Assembly: GCA_963769945.1 (NCBI GenBank)
Contig: CAVYOA010000022.1
Coordinates: 39,414-103,413, forward strand
Source of the DNA: WHSW01 sp963769945
GTDB taxonomy: Bacteria; Actinomycetota; Thermoleophilia; Solirubrobacterales; 70-9
Reading direction: 5' to 3'
Length of the DNA stretch: 64,000 nucleotides
Shown: positions 1 to 8,255 of the stretch, in pieces
Layout of the letters: each line of letters begins with the position of its first letter
Numbering within the stretch: the stretch's first letter is position 1
Notes under the pieces: model-generated
Seen by the model: only the letters and a program-made list of their open reading frames with translations
Told to the model about the DNA's origin: nothing
Database searches by the model: none
Translations under genes and position numbers: made by a program

Positions 1-375
1 CCGGGCTCGAAGACTTACGGCTCACCCAGCGTGATCGTCCAGCTCGCCTGCGAGGTGAGGTTGCTGCGGACGGTCGATCGTGCGGTGTTCACGCCGCGCC
101 CGCGGGTCGACTCGGCGTTGATCGCCCTGCGCCGGCGCGGACCGGCCGCGAGCGCGGCGATCGCGGGGCTCGTGCGCGACGCCTTCGCGCATAGGCGCAA
201 GTCGCTCGCCCGTTCGCTCGAGCACGCGCGGCCCGGGATTCGCGATTCGGCCCGGACAGCGCTGGAGCAGCTCGACCTGGCTGCCGATGCGCGCGCCGAG
301 CAGCTCAGTCCGCGGCAGTTCGTCGAGCTCGCCCGCGCGCTCGAGCTCGATTCGGGCGTGCAGGTGAAGCGGTGA
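1..375 (+). CDS. rsmA: rRNA adenine dimethyltransferase RsmA, C-terminal part
   Basis: This is the 3' end of the gene; the 5' end lies outside the window. The product dimethylates two adjacent adenines in the 3' hairpin of 16S rRNA. The frame is open from base 1 and reads PGSKTYGSPSVIVQLACEV, which matches the family segment after the catalytic motif, followed by the FTPRPRVDSALIAL segment typical of KsgA/RsmA. The last ~70 residues form the helical C-terminal domain. The stop overlaps the GTG start of ispE by 4 bp, so the two are translationally coupled. The SAM-binding half cannot be seen. Confidence 0.9.
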   Translation, partial: PGSKTYGSPSVIVQLACEVRLLRTVDRAVFTPRPRVDSALIALRRRGPAASAAIAGLVRDAFAHRRKSLARSLEHARPGIRDSARTALEQLDLAADARAEQLSPRQFVELARALELDSGVQVKR

Positions 376-1214
376 TCACGCGAGCGCCGGCGAAGCTCAA
401 CCTTTGCCTCTACCTCGGCGGTGTGCGAGAGGACGGGCTGCATGAGCTGCGCTCGCTTTTCTGCCCGCTGCTGCTCAGCGATCGGATCGAGATCACCGCG
501 GCTGGGGGGGAGGGCGACGAGGTCGTCTGCCCTGGCGTTGAGGGACCGAATCTGGTTGGCGTTGCGCTCGAGGCACTGCGGGCGCGCGGCTGGGATCGGC
601 CGGCGATCCGGGTCGAGATCGAGAAGCGAATCCCGATTGCGGCCGGGCTCGGTGGCGGCAGCGCTGATGCAGCGGCCATCTTGCGCATGGCAGGAGAGGA
701 CGTTCGCGATCTGGCGGCGCTGGCTGCCGGGCTGGGAGCCGACGTTCCGTCGCAGCTCGACCCCACGTTCGCGCTCGTCGGCGGCGCCGGGGAGCGAGTC
801 GAGGCGCTCGGCTCGCCGGGTGAGTTCGCGGTGGTGATGATTCCCGACGACCATCGGCTCGCTTCCGCGAAGGTCTATGAGGAGGCAGACGCGCTCGGGC
901 TTGGTCGCGACCAGGACGAGCTCGATCAAATCGAGGATCGCCTGCGACTGGCGGCGGCTGGCGGAGCCTCGCCGCTGGATTACCCGGAGTTGCTCGTCAA
1001 CGATCTCGAGCAGGCGGCGGTATCGCTGCTGCCTGCGGTTGCCGAGGCGCTGTCGGCGTTGGAGGAGGTCGGTGCGCGCCGGGCGCTCGTTACCGGATCG
1101 GGTCCGACCGCGTTCGGCGTCTTCGACGACATCGTCGCCGCTGACCGGGCTGCCGCTGAGCTGCCGCCACGCTATGCGAACGCGATCGTGACGGCGCCGC
1201 ACCGCCTCCGATAA
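372..1214 (+). CDS. ispE: 4-diphosphocytidyl-2-C-methyl-D-erythritol kinase
   Basis: A GHMP-family kinase that phosphorylates CDP-methylerythritol in the non-mevalonate (MEP) isoprenoid pathway. The 280-residue length is normal for IspE. The N-terminus ITRAPAKLNLCLYLGG carries the conserved APAKLNL motif. The ATP-binding glycine loop PIAAGLGGGSADAAA is at about residues 88-102, and the C-terminal VTGSGPTAFGVF motif is present. The GTG start overlaps the rsmA stop. The rsmA-ispE order is common in Actinobacteria. No frame problems are seen. Confidence 0.95.
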   Translation: MITRAPAKLNLCLYLGGVREDGLHELRSLFCPLLLSDRIEITAAGGEGDEVVCPGVEGPNLVGVALEALRARGWDRPAIRVEIEKRIPIAAGLGGGSADAAAILRMAGEDVRDLAALAAGLGADVPSQLDPTFALVGGAGERVEALGSPGEFAVVMIPDDHRLASAKVYEEADALGLGRDQDELDQIEDRLRLAAAGGASPLDYPELLVNDLEQAAVSLLPAVAEALSALEEVGARRALVTGSGPTAFGVFDDIVAADRAAAELPPRYANAIVTAPHRLR

Positions 1215-1224
1215 TGGTGGTCGC

Positions 1225-2745
1225 ATGAAGCTCGCGGGTGGGGAAAAGAAGGAGGGGCGGCGCGAAAGGATTCGGCTGTTCGCGCTGATCGCGCTTTTCG
1301 GCGGCGGTTTCCTCGCTTTTCAGCAGCTCGCGCCCAGCCTCGACATCGAGGGCTGGCTCGAGAACCTGGCGGAGGATCTCGGCAACCTCACTTACGCGCT
1401 TGTCGGCCTGCTCGCCTTCGCCGAGACCGGTGCGTTCATCGGGCTCGTCTTTCCGGGCGAGACGGCGGTGATAATTGGCGGCGCGCTGGCCGGCCAGGGT
1501 GAGAACTCGGTCGTCTTGATGCTGGCGATCGTCTGGATCTGCGCCTGGGCGGGGGATTCGGTCAGCTTCCTGCTGGGCCAGAAGCTGGGCCGGAGCTTCG
1601 TCATGACGCACGGACCGAAGGTGAGGATCAGCCACGAGCGCTTCGCCCAGGTCGAGGCGTACTTCGACAAGCACGGCGGCAAGACCATCTTGATCGGGCG
1701 CTTCATCGGTCTCGTGCGGGCGCTGGCCCCGTTTATCGCCGGCAGCTCGGGGATGCAGTACCGGGCCTTCCTCCCTTACAGCGTGCTCGGCACGGGGTTA
1801 TGGGCGGCGACCTTCACCCTGCTCGGCTACTTCATTTCCGACAACATCAATGAGGCGACGGCGCTGGCGAGCAAAGGCATCTTCGTCTTCGGCGCCGTGG
1901 TCGGGACGATCATCGCGATCGTGCTCGCGATTCGGTTCATGCGGGTTCGCGAGAACCGCCGGCGCCTTGCCGCCCGCATGGATGAGGTTGCAGCGCTACG
2001 GCCGGTGATCGAGCTGGCTCGCCGGCTCGAGCCACAAGCGCGGTTCGTGTGGAATCGGCTGACTCCGGGGGCGCTCGGCCTCGAGTTCACGAGCTTGATG
2101 GCGGCGCTCGCTGTTGCGCTGTTCGTGCTCTTCGGTTTCGGCGCGGTGATCAGCGGAGCGCCGGGGCCGACGCCCGGCGACAACTCGGCGATGAACGCCG
2201 TTTCCGAACTACGCGCGGACTGGCTCACCGAGATTGCCAAGGTGGTGACGGTGGGGGGTTCGGGTTTGTTCACGCTGGCGCTGGGCTTGGTTGCGGGGAT
2301 CGTGCTCGCCCAGCGCGGCCGGCGCACGGAGGTGTACGTGTTGGTGGCGGCGCTGGCGATCTCTCATCTCGCCGTACCGCTGCTGAAGGAGATCTATGAC
2401 CGCCCGCGGCCGGAGGGCGGCTTGGTTGGGGTCTCGGGGGATAGCTTTCCCAGCGGCCATGCCACCTACTCGGTGATTTACACGTGGATGGTGTTGACGA
2501 TCGCGATTCGTCTGCGACCTGGGCTCAGCTACGCCACGGGACTGATCGTGGCCGGGGTGGCGCTGACGGTTGCGGTTGGGCTCAGCCGGGTCTATCTCGA
2601 CGTTCATTACCTCAGTGATGTCAGTGCCGGCTGGGGCCTGGGCGTTGCGGCTTTTTCGAGCTGCGCCGCCGTCTCGCTGCTGATCGCCCACATTCGCCAC
2701 AATCGGGGGCCGGAGATGGATCGAGGAGAGCGATCACAGAAATGA
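1225..2745 (+). CDS. DedA-family membrane protein fused to a PAP2 phosphatase
   Basis: A 506-residue two-domain membrane protein. Residues ~50-240 are DedA/SNARE-associated, with GAFIGLVFPGETAVIIGG and GRFIGLVRALAPFIAG segments; this family is linked to lipid flipping and membrane homeostasis. The C-terminal half is a type-2 phosphatidic acid phosphatase with all three motifs: KEIYDRPRPEGG, SFPSGHATYS and SRVYLDVHYLSD, containing the catalytic histidines. A likely role is dephosphorylating a lipid phosphate such as undecaprenyl pyrophosphate or phosphatidate at the membrane. The substrate is inferred. Codon 1798-1800 is a rare TTA. The gene starts 10 bp after ispE with ATG and overlaps the next gene. 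Confidence 0.88.
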   Translation: MKLAGGEKKEGRRERIRLFALIALFGGGFLAFQQLAPSLDIEGWLENLAEDLGNLTYALVGLLAFAETGAFIGLVFPGETAVIIGGALAGQGENSVVLMLAIVWICAWAGDSVSFLLGQKLGRSFVMTHGPKVRISHERFAQVEAYFDKHGGKTILIGRFIGLVRALAPFIAGSSGMQYRAFLPYSVLGTGLWAATFTLLGYFISDNINEATALASKGIFVFGAVVGTIIAIVLAIRFMRVRENRRRLAARMDEVAALRPVIELARRLEPQARFVWNRLTPGALGLEFTSLMAALAVALFVLFGFGAVISGAPGPTPGDNSAMNAVSELRADWLTEIAKVVTVGGSGLFTLALGLVAGIVLAQRGRRTEVYVLVAALAISHLAVPLLKEIYDRPRPEGGLVGVSGDSFPSGHATYSVIYTWMVLTIAIRLRPGLSYATGLIVAGVALTVAVGLSRVYLDVHYLSDVSAGWGLGVAAFSSCAAVSLLIAHIRHNRGPEMDRGERSQK

Positions 2746-2990
2746 TGGGCATTGCCGCCGAGATCGGCAGCGAGTATTTGCTTTTCGGCGGCGCCGGCCT
2801 GCTCAGCCTGATCGCCTTCACGGCCCTGATCCTGGTCCCGGCGATCGGCTCCTTCGGTCGGACGTGGGAGAAGGCGACGGCGGTCTTTCTCTCGCTGTTC
2901 GTGCTGGTCGCGCTGCTGGCTATCGGAATCGCCGTGGGTATCGCGATTGTTTACAACTGGGACACGATCACCGAGTTCTTCGGCGGCTAG
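2742..2990 (+). CDS. small two-helix membrane protein, unknown function
   Basis: An 82-residue protein with two predicted hydrophobic helices, at about residues 14-37 and 46-72, joined by a short charged loop (SFGRTWEKAT). The start ATG overlaps the TGA of the DedA-PAP2 gene (ATGATG at 2742-2747), so either of two adjacent ATGs could start it. I recognise no domain. Coupling to the upstream lipid phosphatase suggests a related membrane role, which is inference only. Confidence 0.7.
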   Translation: MMGIAAEIGSEYLLFGGAGLLSLIAFTALILVPAIGSFGRTWEKATAVFLSLFVLVALLAIGIAVGIAIVYNWDTITEFFGG

Positions 2991-3035
2991 CGCAGTCGTC
3001 CAAGACGAGCTGCGACGCCGTCCTAGACTGCGACG

Positions 3036-4283
3036 GTGACCTCTAGGGAAGCCATCGGGAAAACTCCTGCAAAGGGGGAGGATGAGGCGTCGATCGACGC
3101 GCTCTCGGAGGCGATCGAGTCGGGTGCGGGGCTGCCGGCTGTGGCGCGGGCGGCCGCAGCTGCGCTCGGCGCCAGCGTGGCGCTGATCGATCGTTCGAGC
3201 GCGGTCCTCGCGGTCGCGGCCTCGTCGTCTGCCGAGGAGTCGAAGCTGCTCTCAGGAGGGCAGGACATCGGCCGGCTAGAACTGCGCGTTGCGGATGCGA
3301 TTGTCGGCGAGTTGCGTTTTCGCGGACGTGGGGGCCAGCCGTCGGCGGGGCTGACGCGCATGGTCTCGACCCTGCTGGCGCTCGAGCTCGAGCGCTCGCG
3401 CGCACCGGAGTGGGCGAGCGACGAGGCGGCGGGCGAGTTCGTGCGCGCGGTGCTGGCGCGCAAGGTGACCGACCGCGGCGACATCGTCGCCCGCGCCGGC
3501 GAGCTCGGCTCGAAGGTGGAGGCGGGCGCCGGCGTGATCCTGGCGCGCGCGGCGCCGCGCGCGGCGCAGACGGAGGATTGGCGCGCGCGGGTGCTGGTGG
3601 TCTCGCTGCGGGCGCTTCGCGCCGCGAGCACGGGCGCGATCGCCGAGCTGCGTGAGATCGGCGATCGAGCAGAGGTCAGCGCGATCGTGCCGCTGGGCGC
3701 CGAAGTGGCGCTAGAGCGCTCGGCGCAGGCGCTCGCGCGTGAGCTGGGCGCGTCGCTGCCGGGCTTTCACGTGACGATCGCGCGCAGTCGCTGGGTCGCC
3801 GACCCAAGCGACATCTACCGTGCCGGCCAGGAGGCGCTGCTGGCGGCCAACGTCGCCGAGGCGGACGGGATCGAGATGCTCGCCTTCGAGGACACGGGCG
3901 CCTACAGGCTGCTGTTGCCGGCGATGAGCGAGGACCCGGGCGAGCTGCAGCGCTTCTATGACGAGACCGTGGCCCCGCTGGCGGCCTACGACGAGCAGTA
4001 CGAGACCGACCTCGTGCGGACGATCGAGGCCTATCTCGAAAACGACGGCAACGTCACGCCGACGGCCGACTTCCTGTTCACGCACCGCCATACGGTCCGC
4101 TACCGGCTCGAGCGCGTGAACGAGCTGTGCGGTCACGACATCACCTCAACCGACGGCCGCGAGAAGCTCGGCCTCGGGCTCAAGGCGATGCGGGTGCTCG
4201 GCATCGCCTCGCCGCGAGGCCCGGCGAACGAGCCCGGGACCGAGGCAGGGCGTGCGAAGGTGCGGCGCAAGACGGAGGAGTAG
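3036..4283 (+). CDS. PucR/CdaR-type transcriptional regulator
   Basis: A 415-residue protein with a GTG start. The last ~70 residues are a PucR-type helix-turn-helix: an AYLENDGNVTPTADFLFTHR segment, then HTVRYRLERVNELCG. The middle (about residues 200-310) resembles the GGDEF-like CdaR regulatory region of these proteins, including a SDIYRAGQEALLAAN stretch. The N-terminal ~120 residues look like a sensory domain. Family members control purine, sugar-acid or other catabolic genes on effector binding. No target is evident here: the neighbours are a lipid phosphatase and tRNA-Gln. No frame breaks. Confidence 0.85.
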   Translation: MTSREAIGKTPAKGEDEASIDALSEAIESGAGLPAVARAAAAALGASVALIDRSSAVLAVAASSSAEESKLLSGGQDIGRLELRVADAIVGELRFRGRGGQPSAGLTRMVSTLLALELERSRAPEWASDEAAGEFVRAVLARKVTDRGDIVARAGELGSKVEAGAGVILARAAPRAAQTEDWRARVLVVSLRALRAASTGAIAELREIGDRAEVSAIVPLGAEVALERSAQALARELGASLPGFHVTIARSRWVADPSDIYRAGQEALLAANVAEADGIEMLAFEDTGAYRLLLPAMSEDPGELQRFYDETVAPLAAYDEQYETDLVRTIEAYLENDGNVTPTADFLFTHRHTVRYRLERVNELCGHDITSTDGREKLGLGLKAMRVLGIASPRGPANEPGTEAGRAKVRRKTEE

Positions 4284-4320
4284 GCACGCTACGTGACGTT
4301 CTAAGGTGCGGTCGTCGCGA

Positions 4321-4392
4321 TGGGGAGTGGTCCAATGGCACGACGCCGGCTTTTGGTGCCGTGAGATCCAGGTTCGAATCCTGGCTCCCCAA
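4321..4392 (+). tRNA. tRNA-Gln (anticodon UUG)
   Basis: A cloverleaf is visible: acceptor stem TGGGGAG with CTCCCCA (7 bp, first pair U-A as expected for tRNA-Gln), D-arm GTC/GAC, anticodon loop TTTTGGT giving anticodon UUG, and T-arm CCAGG-TTCGAAT-CCTGG. Position 4392 is the discriminator A. CCA is not encoded. A TAAGGT sequence about 15 bases upstream could be the -10 element. Confidence 0.95.
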
Positions 4393-4481
4393 CTTTTCTA
4401 GACGTCCTCGGTGACGTCAGCGACTTTGACGCCGATAATCGGGGTCAACCACAACCACGTCCCCGCACGAGAGGAGAACGG

Positions 4482-4850
4482 ATGATCGATCACGCAGGTT
4501 TTGGCGTCTCGAACTACGAGCGCTCGAAGGCTTTCTACACCCAAGCGCTGGCGCCGCTGGGCTTTGAGCTATTGATGGAGCCAATACCAGACGCTGGCGG
4601 CTTTGGCAGCAAGCGGGACATGAAGCCGTTCTTTTGGATCCACGGTGGCCGGCCCGTCGCCGAAGGTGTTCACGTCGCTTTCACCTGCGATTCGCACGAA
4701 CTCGTCGATGCCTTTCACGAGGCGGCGCTTGCAGCTGGCGGCACCGACAACGGTCCCGCGGGACCGCGCCCGATCTATCACCCCAACTACTACGGCGCCT
4801 TCGTCCTCGATCCTGACAACAACAACGTGGAAGCGGTCTGTCACACCTGA
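4482..4850 (+). CDS. VOC (glyoxalase/bleomycin resistance) family protein
   Basis: A 122-residue protein, one full vicinal-oxygen-chelate unit. It opens MIDHAGFGVSNYERSKAFYT with the characteristic metal-ligand histidine near the start, and ends YGAFVLDPDNNNVEAVCH with the conserved D-P-x-N-N-x-E motif. It could be a dioxygenase, an isomerase or a glyoxalase I-like enzyme; the substrate cannot be told from the sequence. A strong Shine-Dalgarno (GAGAGGAGA) precedes the ATG, supporting this start. It stands alone between tRNA-Gln and glmU. Confidence 0.88.
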   Translation: MIDHAGFGVSNYERSKAFYTQALAPLGFELLMEPIPDAGGFGSKRDMKPFFWIHGGRPVAEGVHVAFTCDSHELVDAFHEAALAAGGTDNGPAGPRPIYHPNYYGAFVLDPDNNNVEAVCHT

Positions 4851-4869
4851 GTCACCTACGATTGCGCGC

Positions 4870-6312
4870 GTGAGCGGCGCATCGGCAAGCAACGGCCTGA
4901 CCGTGCTCGTGATGGCCGCGGGTGAGGGCACCCGCATGCGCTCCTCGCGGCCCAAGGTCCTGCATCACGTCTGCGGCCGCCCGATGGTCGCTTGGCCCGT
5001 GCTCGCCGCCCGCGAAGCGGGGGCTGATCGGGTCGTCGTAATCGTCGCTCCCGATCGCGACCTCTCCTCGGGCCTCCCCAGCGCGACCGAGACCGTGATC
5101 CAGCCCGAAGCCGACGGAACGGGTGGCGCCGTGCGTGCGGCCCACGACATCGTTCGCGAGTCTGAAACCGTCGTCGTCCTCTCCGGCGACACGCCGCTGA
5201 TCACCGCCGACGTGATCGCTGCCTTGGTCGAGACCCACCGCGCCAGCGAGGCCGGCGCGACAGTGCTCACCGTCGAGCTCGACGACCCTGCCGCCTACGG
5301 GCGCATCGTTCGCGACTCAGACGGCGACGTCGCCCGCATCGTCGAGACCAAGGACCCCGAAAACGCCACCAGCGACGAGCTCGCGATCCGCGAGATCAAC
5401 ACCGGCGCCTACGTCTTCGCCGCCGAGCCCCTGGTCGACGCGCTCGACAGCCTCGCCGCCGACAGCGCCAGCGGCGAGTACTTCCTCCCCGACGTCCTGC
5501 CGCTCCTGCGCGAGGGCGGCGGCCGAGTCGTCGCTCACCTCGCCGACGATCCCAACGTCAATCTCGGCATCAACCACCGCGGCGACCTCGCCCTCGCCAC
5601 GGCCGAGGCTCGCCGTCAGATCCTCGAGCGCCACATGCTTGCCGGCGTCACGATCGTCGATCCCGATTCCACCTGGATCGACGCCGACGTCGAGATCGCC
5701 GCCGACGTCACGATCGAGCCCGCAACGACGCTGCGCGGCGCGACGTCGATCGGATCCGACTCGATTATCGGGCCTTACTCGACGGTAATCGACTCTGAGA
5801 TCGGCTACGGCGCTCGCGTCGTCCACTCCTACATCGTCGAGTCCGAGATCGGCAATGCCGCGACCGTTGGCCCCTTCACCCACCTGCGCCCCGGCTCGGC
5901 GCTGGCAACCGACGCCAAGGCCGGCAGCTTCGTCGAGATCAAGAACTCGCAGATCGGTGAGGGCGCCAAGGTGCCGCACCTCGCCTACGTCGGCGACGCC
6001 GAGATCGGCGCCGGCGCCAACTTCGGCGCCGGCAGCATCACCGCGAATTACGACGGCAAGACCAAGAACCGGACAAAGATCGCAGAGGATGCGCGCATCG
6101 GGGTCAACAACTCGCTCGTCGCGCCGGTCACGATAGGCGAGGGCGCTTACACTGGCGCCGGCGCGGTGATCCGCGAGGACGTGCCCGACGCAGCGCTTGC
6201 GGTGTCGTCGAACGACCAGCGAAACATCGAGGGATACGCAACGAGGAAGGCGAGCGAAGCTCCCGACGAGTCCGGGGGCGCGGAGCGAAGCAATGACGAC
6301 GACCCTCGATGA
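4870..6312 (+). CDS. glmU: bifunctional GlcNAc-1-P uridyltransferase / glucosamine-1-P acetyltransferase
   Basis: Makes UDP-GlcNAc, the precursor of peptidoglycan and surface glycans. I chose the GTG at 4870 (480 residues) because the protein core begins 10 residues later; the frame is open further upstream into the VOC gene but that part is not GlmU-like. The N-terminal pyrophosphorylase signature is TVLVMAAGEGTRMRSSRPKV (residues 11-30). The C-terminal half is a left-handed beta helix of hexapeptide repeats, with acetyltransferase residues in KVPHLAYVGDAEIG and GAGSITANYDGK. The 3' end overlaps prs by 20 bp, an arrangement known from other Actinobacteria. Confidence 0.95.
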   Translation: MSGASASNGLTVLVMAAGEGTRMRSSRPKVLHHVCGRPMVAWPVLAAREAGADRVVVIVAPDRDLSSGLPSATETVIQPEADGTGGAVRAAHDIVRESETVVVLSGDTPLITADVIAALVETHRASEAGATVLTVELDDPAAYGRIVRDSDGDVARIVETKDPENATSDELAIREINTGAYVFAAEPLVDALDSLAADSASGEYFLPDVLPLLREGGGRVVAHLADDPNVNLGINHRGDLALATAEARRQILERHMLAGVTIVDPDSTWIDADVEIAADVTIEPATTLRGATSIGSDSIIGPYSTVIDSEIGYGARVVHSYIVESEIGNAATVGPFTHLRPGSALATDAKAGSFVEIKNSQIGEGAKVPHLAYVGDAEIGAGANFGAGSITANYDGKTKNRTKIAEDARIGVNNSLVAPVTIGEGAYTGAGAVIREDVPDAALAVSSNDQRNIEGYATRKASEAPDESGGAERSNDDDPR

Positions 6313-7333
6313 GATTTCGGTAACGCAATTGACCACCTCGATCCCGCAGGACTACACGAAGCGCCTCATGGTCGTCGGCGGCCGTGCCTCGATGGACCTC
6401 GCCGACAAGATCGCCTCGCGACTCGGCGTCGAGCTCGGCCAAGCCGACCTGCGCACCTTCGCCGACGGCGAGGTCTACTGCCGCTACAAGGACTCGATCC
6501 GCGGGGCTGACGTCTTCTTGGTCCAGTCCACCGCCGCCAACGCGGTGGCCAAGATGACGCCCAACGACGCCTTGATGGAGCTGCTGGTGATGATCGACGC
6601 CGCCAAGGGGGCCTCGGCGCACCGCATCATCGCCGTGATGCCCTGGTACGGCTACTCGCGCCAGGACAAGAAGTCGGCCCCGCGCGAGCCGATCTCAGCC
6701 AGAGTCGTCGCGCAATGCCTCGAGGCCGTTGGCGTCGACCGCGTCCTCACCATGGACCTTCACTCGGGCCAGGTCCAGGGCTTCTTCTCCAAGCCCGTCG
6801 ACCACATGACCGCGATGCCGATGCTGACGCAGTACTTCATCGATCAGGCGATGTCCGACGAGCTCGTGATCGTCTCGCCCGACGCCGGCCGGGTCAAGGT
6901 CGCGCGCAACTTCGCCCGCAAGGTCGGCGTGCACTGGGCGGTGATGGAGAAGGAGCGCCCGAGCCAGCAGGTTGCGGAGATCGGCTACGTCGTCGGTGAC
7001 GTCAAGGGAAAAACCGCCGTATTGGTCGATGACATGATCGACACCGCCGGCACCCTCACGGCCGCCGCCAGGACCGTGCTCGAGGAGGGAGCGGCGCGAG
7101 TCATCGCCTGCGCCACCCACGGCGTCTTCTCCGGGCCCGCCTTCGAACGGCTCGCCTACGAGAACTCGGGGATCGAGCGCATCGTCGTCACCGACACCGT
7201 CCCGCTTCGCCCCAACGCTCCCGACAACATCACCGTGCTCTCCGCAGCGCAGACGCTCGCCGACTCGATCCGCCGCATCTTCGCCGACGACTCGGTCTCC
7301 GAGATCTTCGCGGGAGAGAACCAGCTGTTTTGA
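6293..7333 (+). CDS. prs: ribose-phosphate pyrophosphokinase
   Basis: Transfers pyrophosphate from ATP to ribose 5-phosphate to make PRPP for nucleotide, His and Trp synthesis. The product is 346 residues from the ATG at 6293; homologues are usually 310-330, so ~20 N-terminal residues are extra and a later start is possible. Visible motifs are the ATP-binding RQDKKSAPREPISA loop, VIVSPDAGRVKVARNFA and the PRPP loop VLVDDMIDTAGTLTAA. It overlaps glmU by 20 bp and is followed directly by a strong hairpin structure. Confidence 0.95.
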   Translation: MTTTLDEISVTQLTTSIPQDYTKRLMVVGGRASMDLADKIASRLGVELGQADLRTFADGEVYCRYKDSIRGADVFLVQSTAANAVAKMTPNDALMELLVMIDAAKGASAHRIIAVMPWYGYSRQDKKSAPREPISARVVAQCLEAVGVDRVLTMDLHSGQVQGFFSKPVDHMTAMPMLTQYFIDQAMSDELVIVSPDAGRVKVARNFARKVGVHWAVMEKERPSQQVAEIGYVVGDVKGKTAVLVDDMIDTAGTLTAAARTVLEEGAARVIACATHGVFSGPAFERLAYENSGIERIVVTDTVPLRPNAPDNITVLSAAQTLADSIRRIFADDSVSEIFAGENQLF

Positions 7334-7414
7334 GAGCTGGTTCGGTCAAACGCGGTGCTTAGCACCGCGAGAAGCATGCAAGGCGGCGAAGCCGCCGGTG
7401 ATTTGACCAGCTCT
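7319..7414. terminator. nested hairpins after prs
   Basis: A compact structured element spanning the prs stop. AACCAGCT (7319-7326) can pair with AGCTGGTT (7335-7342). GAGCTGG (7334-7340) plus GGTCAAA (7344-7350) can instead pair with TTTGACCAGCTC (7402-7413), enclosing two perfect stem-loops: CGCGGTGC-TTA-GCACCGCG (7351-7369) and GGCGGC-GAA-GCCGCC (7382-7396). TTTT follows at 7414-7417. It probably ends prs and the converging gene transcript. The mutually exclusive pairings could also serve attenuation. Confidence 0.6.
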
Positions 7415-7433
7415 TTTAACCAGCTGTCTGGCG

Positions 7434-7886
7434 CTAACCGCCGGCGTCGGAGATGTGCCACACGCCGTCCTCCTCCAACAGCAGCACGGTTCGCGGTTCG
7501 GCGCCTCGCTCCTGTGAGCGATAGCGGGTCTCGACTCGCGCCCGGTTGCCGCTGACGCTGACGTACTTCACCTGAACCGTGGAGCCGGCGAAGGCGGCGC
7601 TCAGGCGGTCGAGGATCTGTTCGCACTTGGGCAGCACGTCGATCTCCAGCTGCTGGGCCGTGTTCACTCGCAATGCCTGGCGCGCATCGGTGGTGAGCAG
7701 GTCGCAGAACACCTGCGAGTCGCCGGCTGCCGCGGCCGCGAAGAAGCGCTCGACCGTCGTCTGCACCTCCTGCTCGCGCGTCGGCGGATCATCGAACGGA
7801 CCGGTGTCGGTGATCGCAAGCGCCGCGACACCGGCGACGACCGCCAACAGCAATGCGGCTATTCGGCGGCGGGCGACGTCGCTCAT
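7434..7886 (-). CDS. membrane-anchored NTF2-like protein, unknown function
   Basis: 150 residues from the ATG at 7886. A single N-terminal hydrophobic helix follows RRR (residues ~6-25). After a linker comes an NTF2-like fold: QTTVERFFAAAAAGDSQVFCDLL, then KYVSVSGNRARVETRYRS and a terminal GVWHISDAGG. Such domains sit on extracytoplasmic anchored proteins of Actinobacteria and often act as ligand-binding or assembly modules; no specific role can be given. It converges on prs and diverges from the small membrane gene at 7965. Confidence 0.75.
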   Translation of the reverse strand: MSDVARRRIAALLLAVVAGVAALAITDTGPFDDPPTREQEVQTTVERFFAAAAAGDSQVFCDLLTTDARQALRVNTAQQLEIDVLPKCEQILDRLSAAFAGSTVQVKYVSVSGNRARVETRYRSQERGAEPRTVLLLEEDGVWHISDAGG

Positions 7887-7964
7887 GCGCGCACGGTAAC
7901 GCCCGCGGCCGTCGCCGCAATACAGTTCGCCGATGCAGCGTCGCCCGATCGAGCTCAACCTCTA

Positions 7965-8241
7965 GTGGACGAGCGCACGCTCGCTTGGCTCGACCTCCTC
8001 GGCAGGGGACTGCTGTGGGGGGCAGTCGCCGTACTCGGCCTCGCCTTCATCGCCTCGATCGCGATCGTCACCTCCGACAGCATCGGCCTTTTTCAAGAGA
8101 ACTTCGAGCGTCAGAGCCGCGGCGTCGTCGCCATCGGCGCCTTCGCCAGCGGGCTCGCGGCGAGCGGGGGTGATGGCTGGGCTCGGCGCTCTTGTGCGCC
8201 TCAAGGTCGCCGAGCGACGCGACGCGACAACGAAGAAGTAG
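7965..8241 (+). pseudogene. small membrane protein, frameshifted at a G5 run
   Basis: From the GTG at 7965 the frame reads VDERTLAWLDLLGRGLLWGA and continues through two hydrophobic segments up to a run of five Gs at 8166-8170. Removing one G continues it as GVMAGLGALVRLKVAERRDA to a TAG at 8239-8241, a sensible basic tail for a ~91-residue membrane protein. As written, the frame instead runs into the GDPD gene and would give an implausible fusion. Most likely a homopolymer error; real inactivation is possible. A tiny ORF (ATG 7933) ends on the TAG overlapping this GTG. Confidence 0.6.
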
Positions 8242-8255
8242 CTCGGTCGTTCGCG

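Noticed and set aside
7933..7965. Ten-codon ORF ending on the GTG at 7965 as a leader peptide
   Set aside because: Too short, no Shine-Dalgarno, and the downstream gene itself has a frame error, so coupling cannot be judged.
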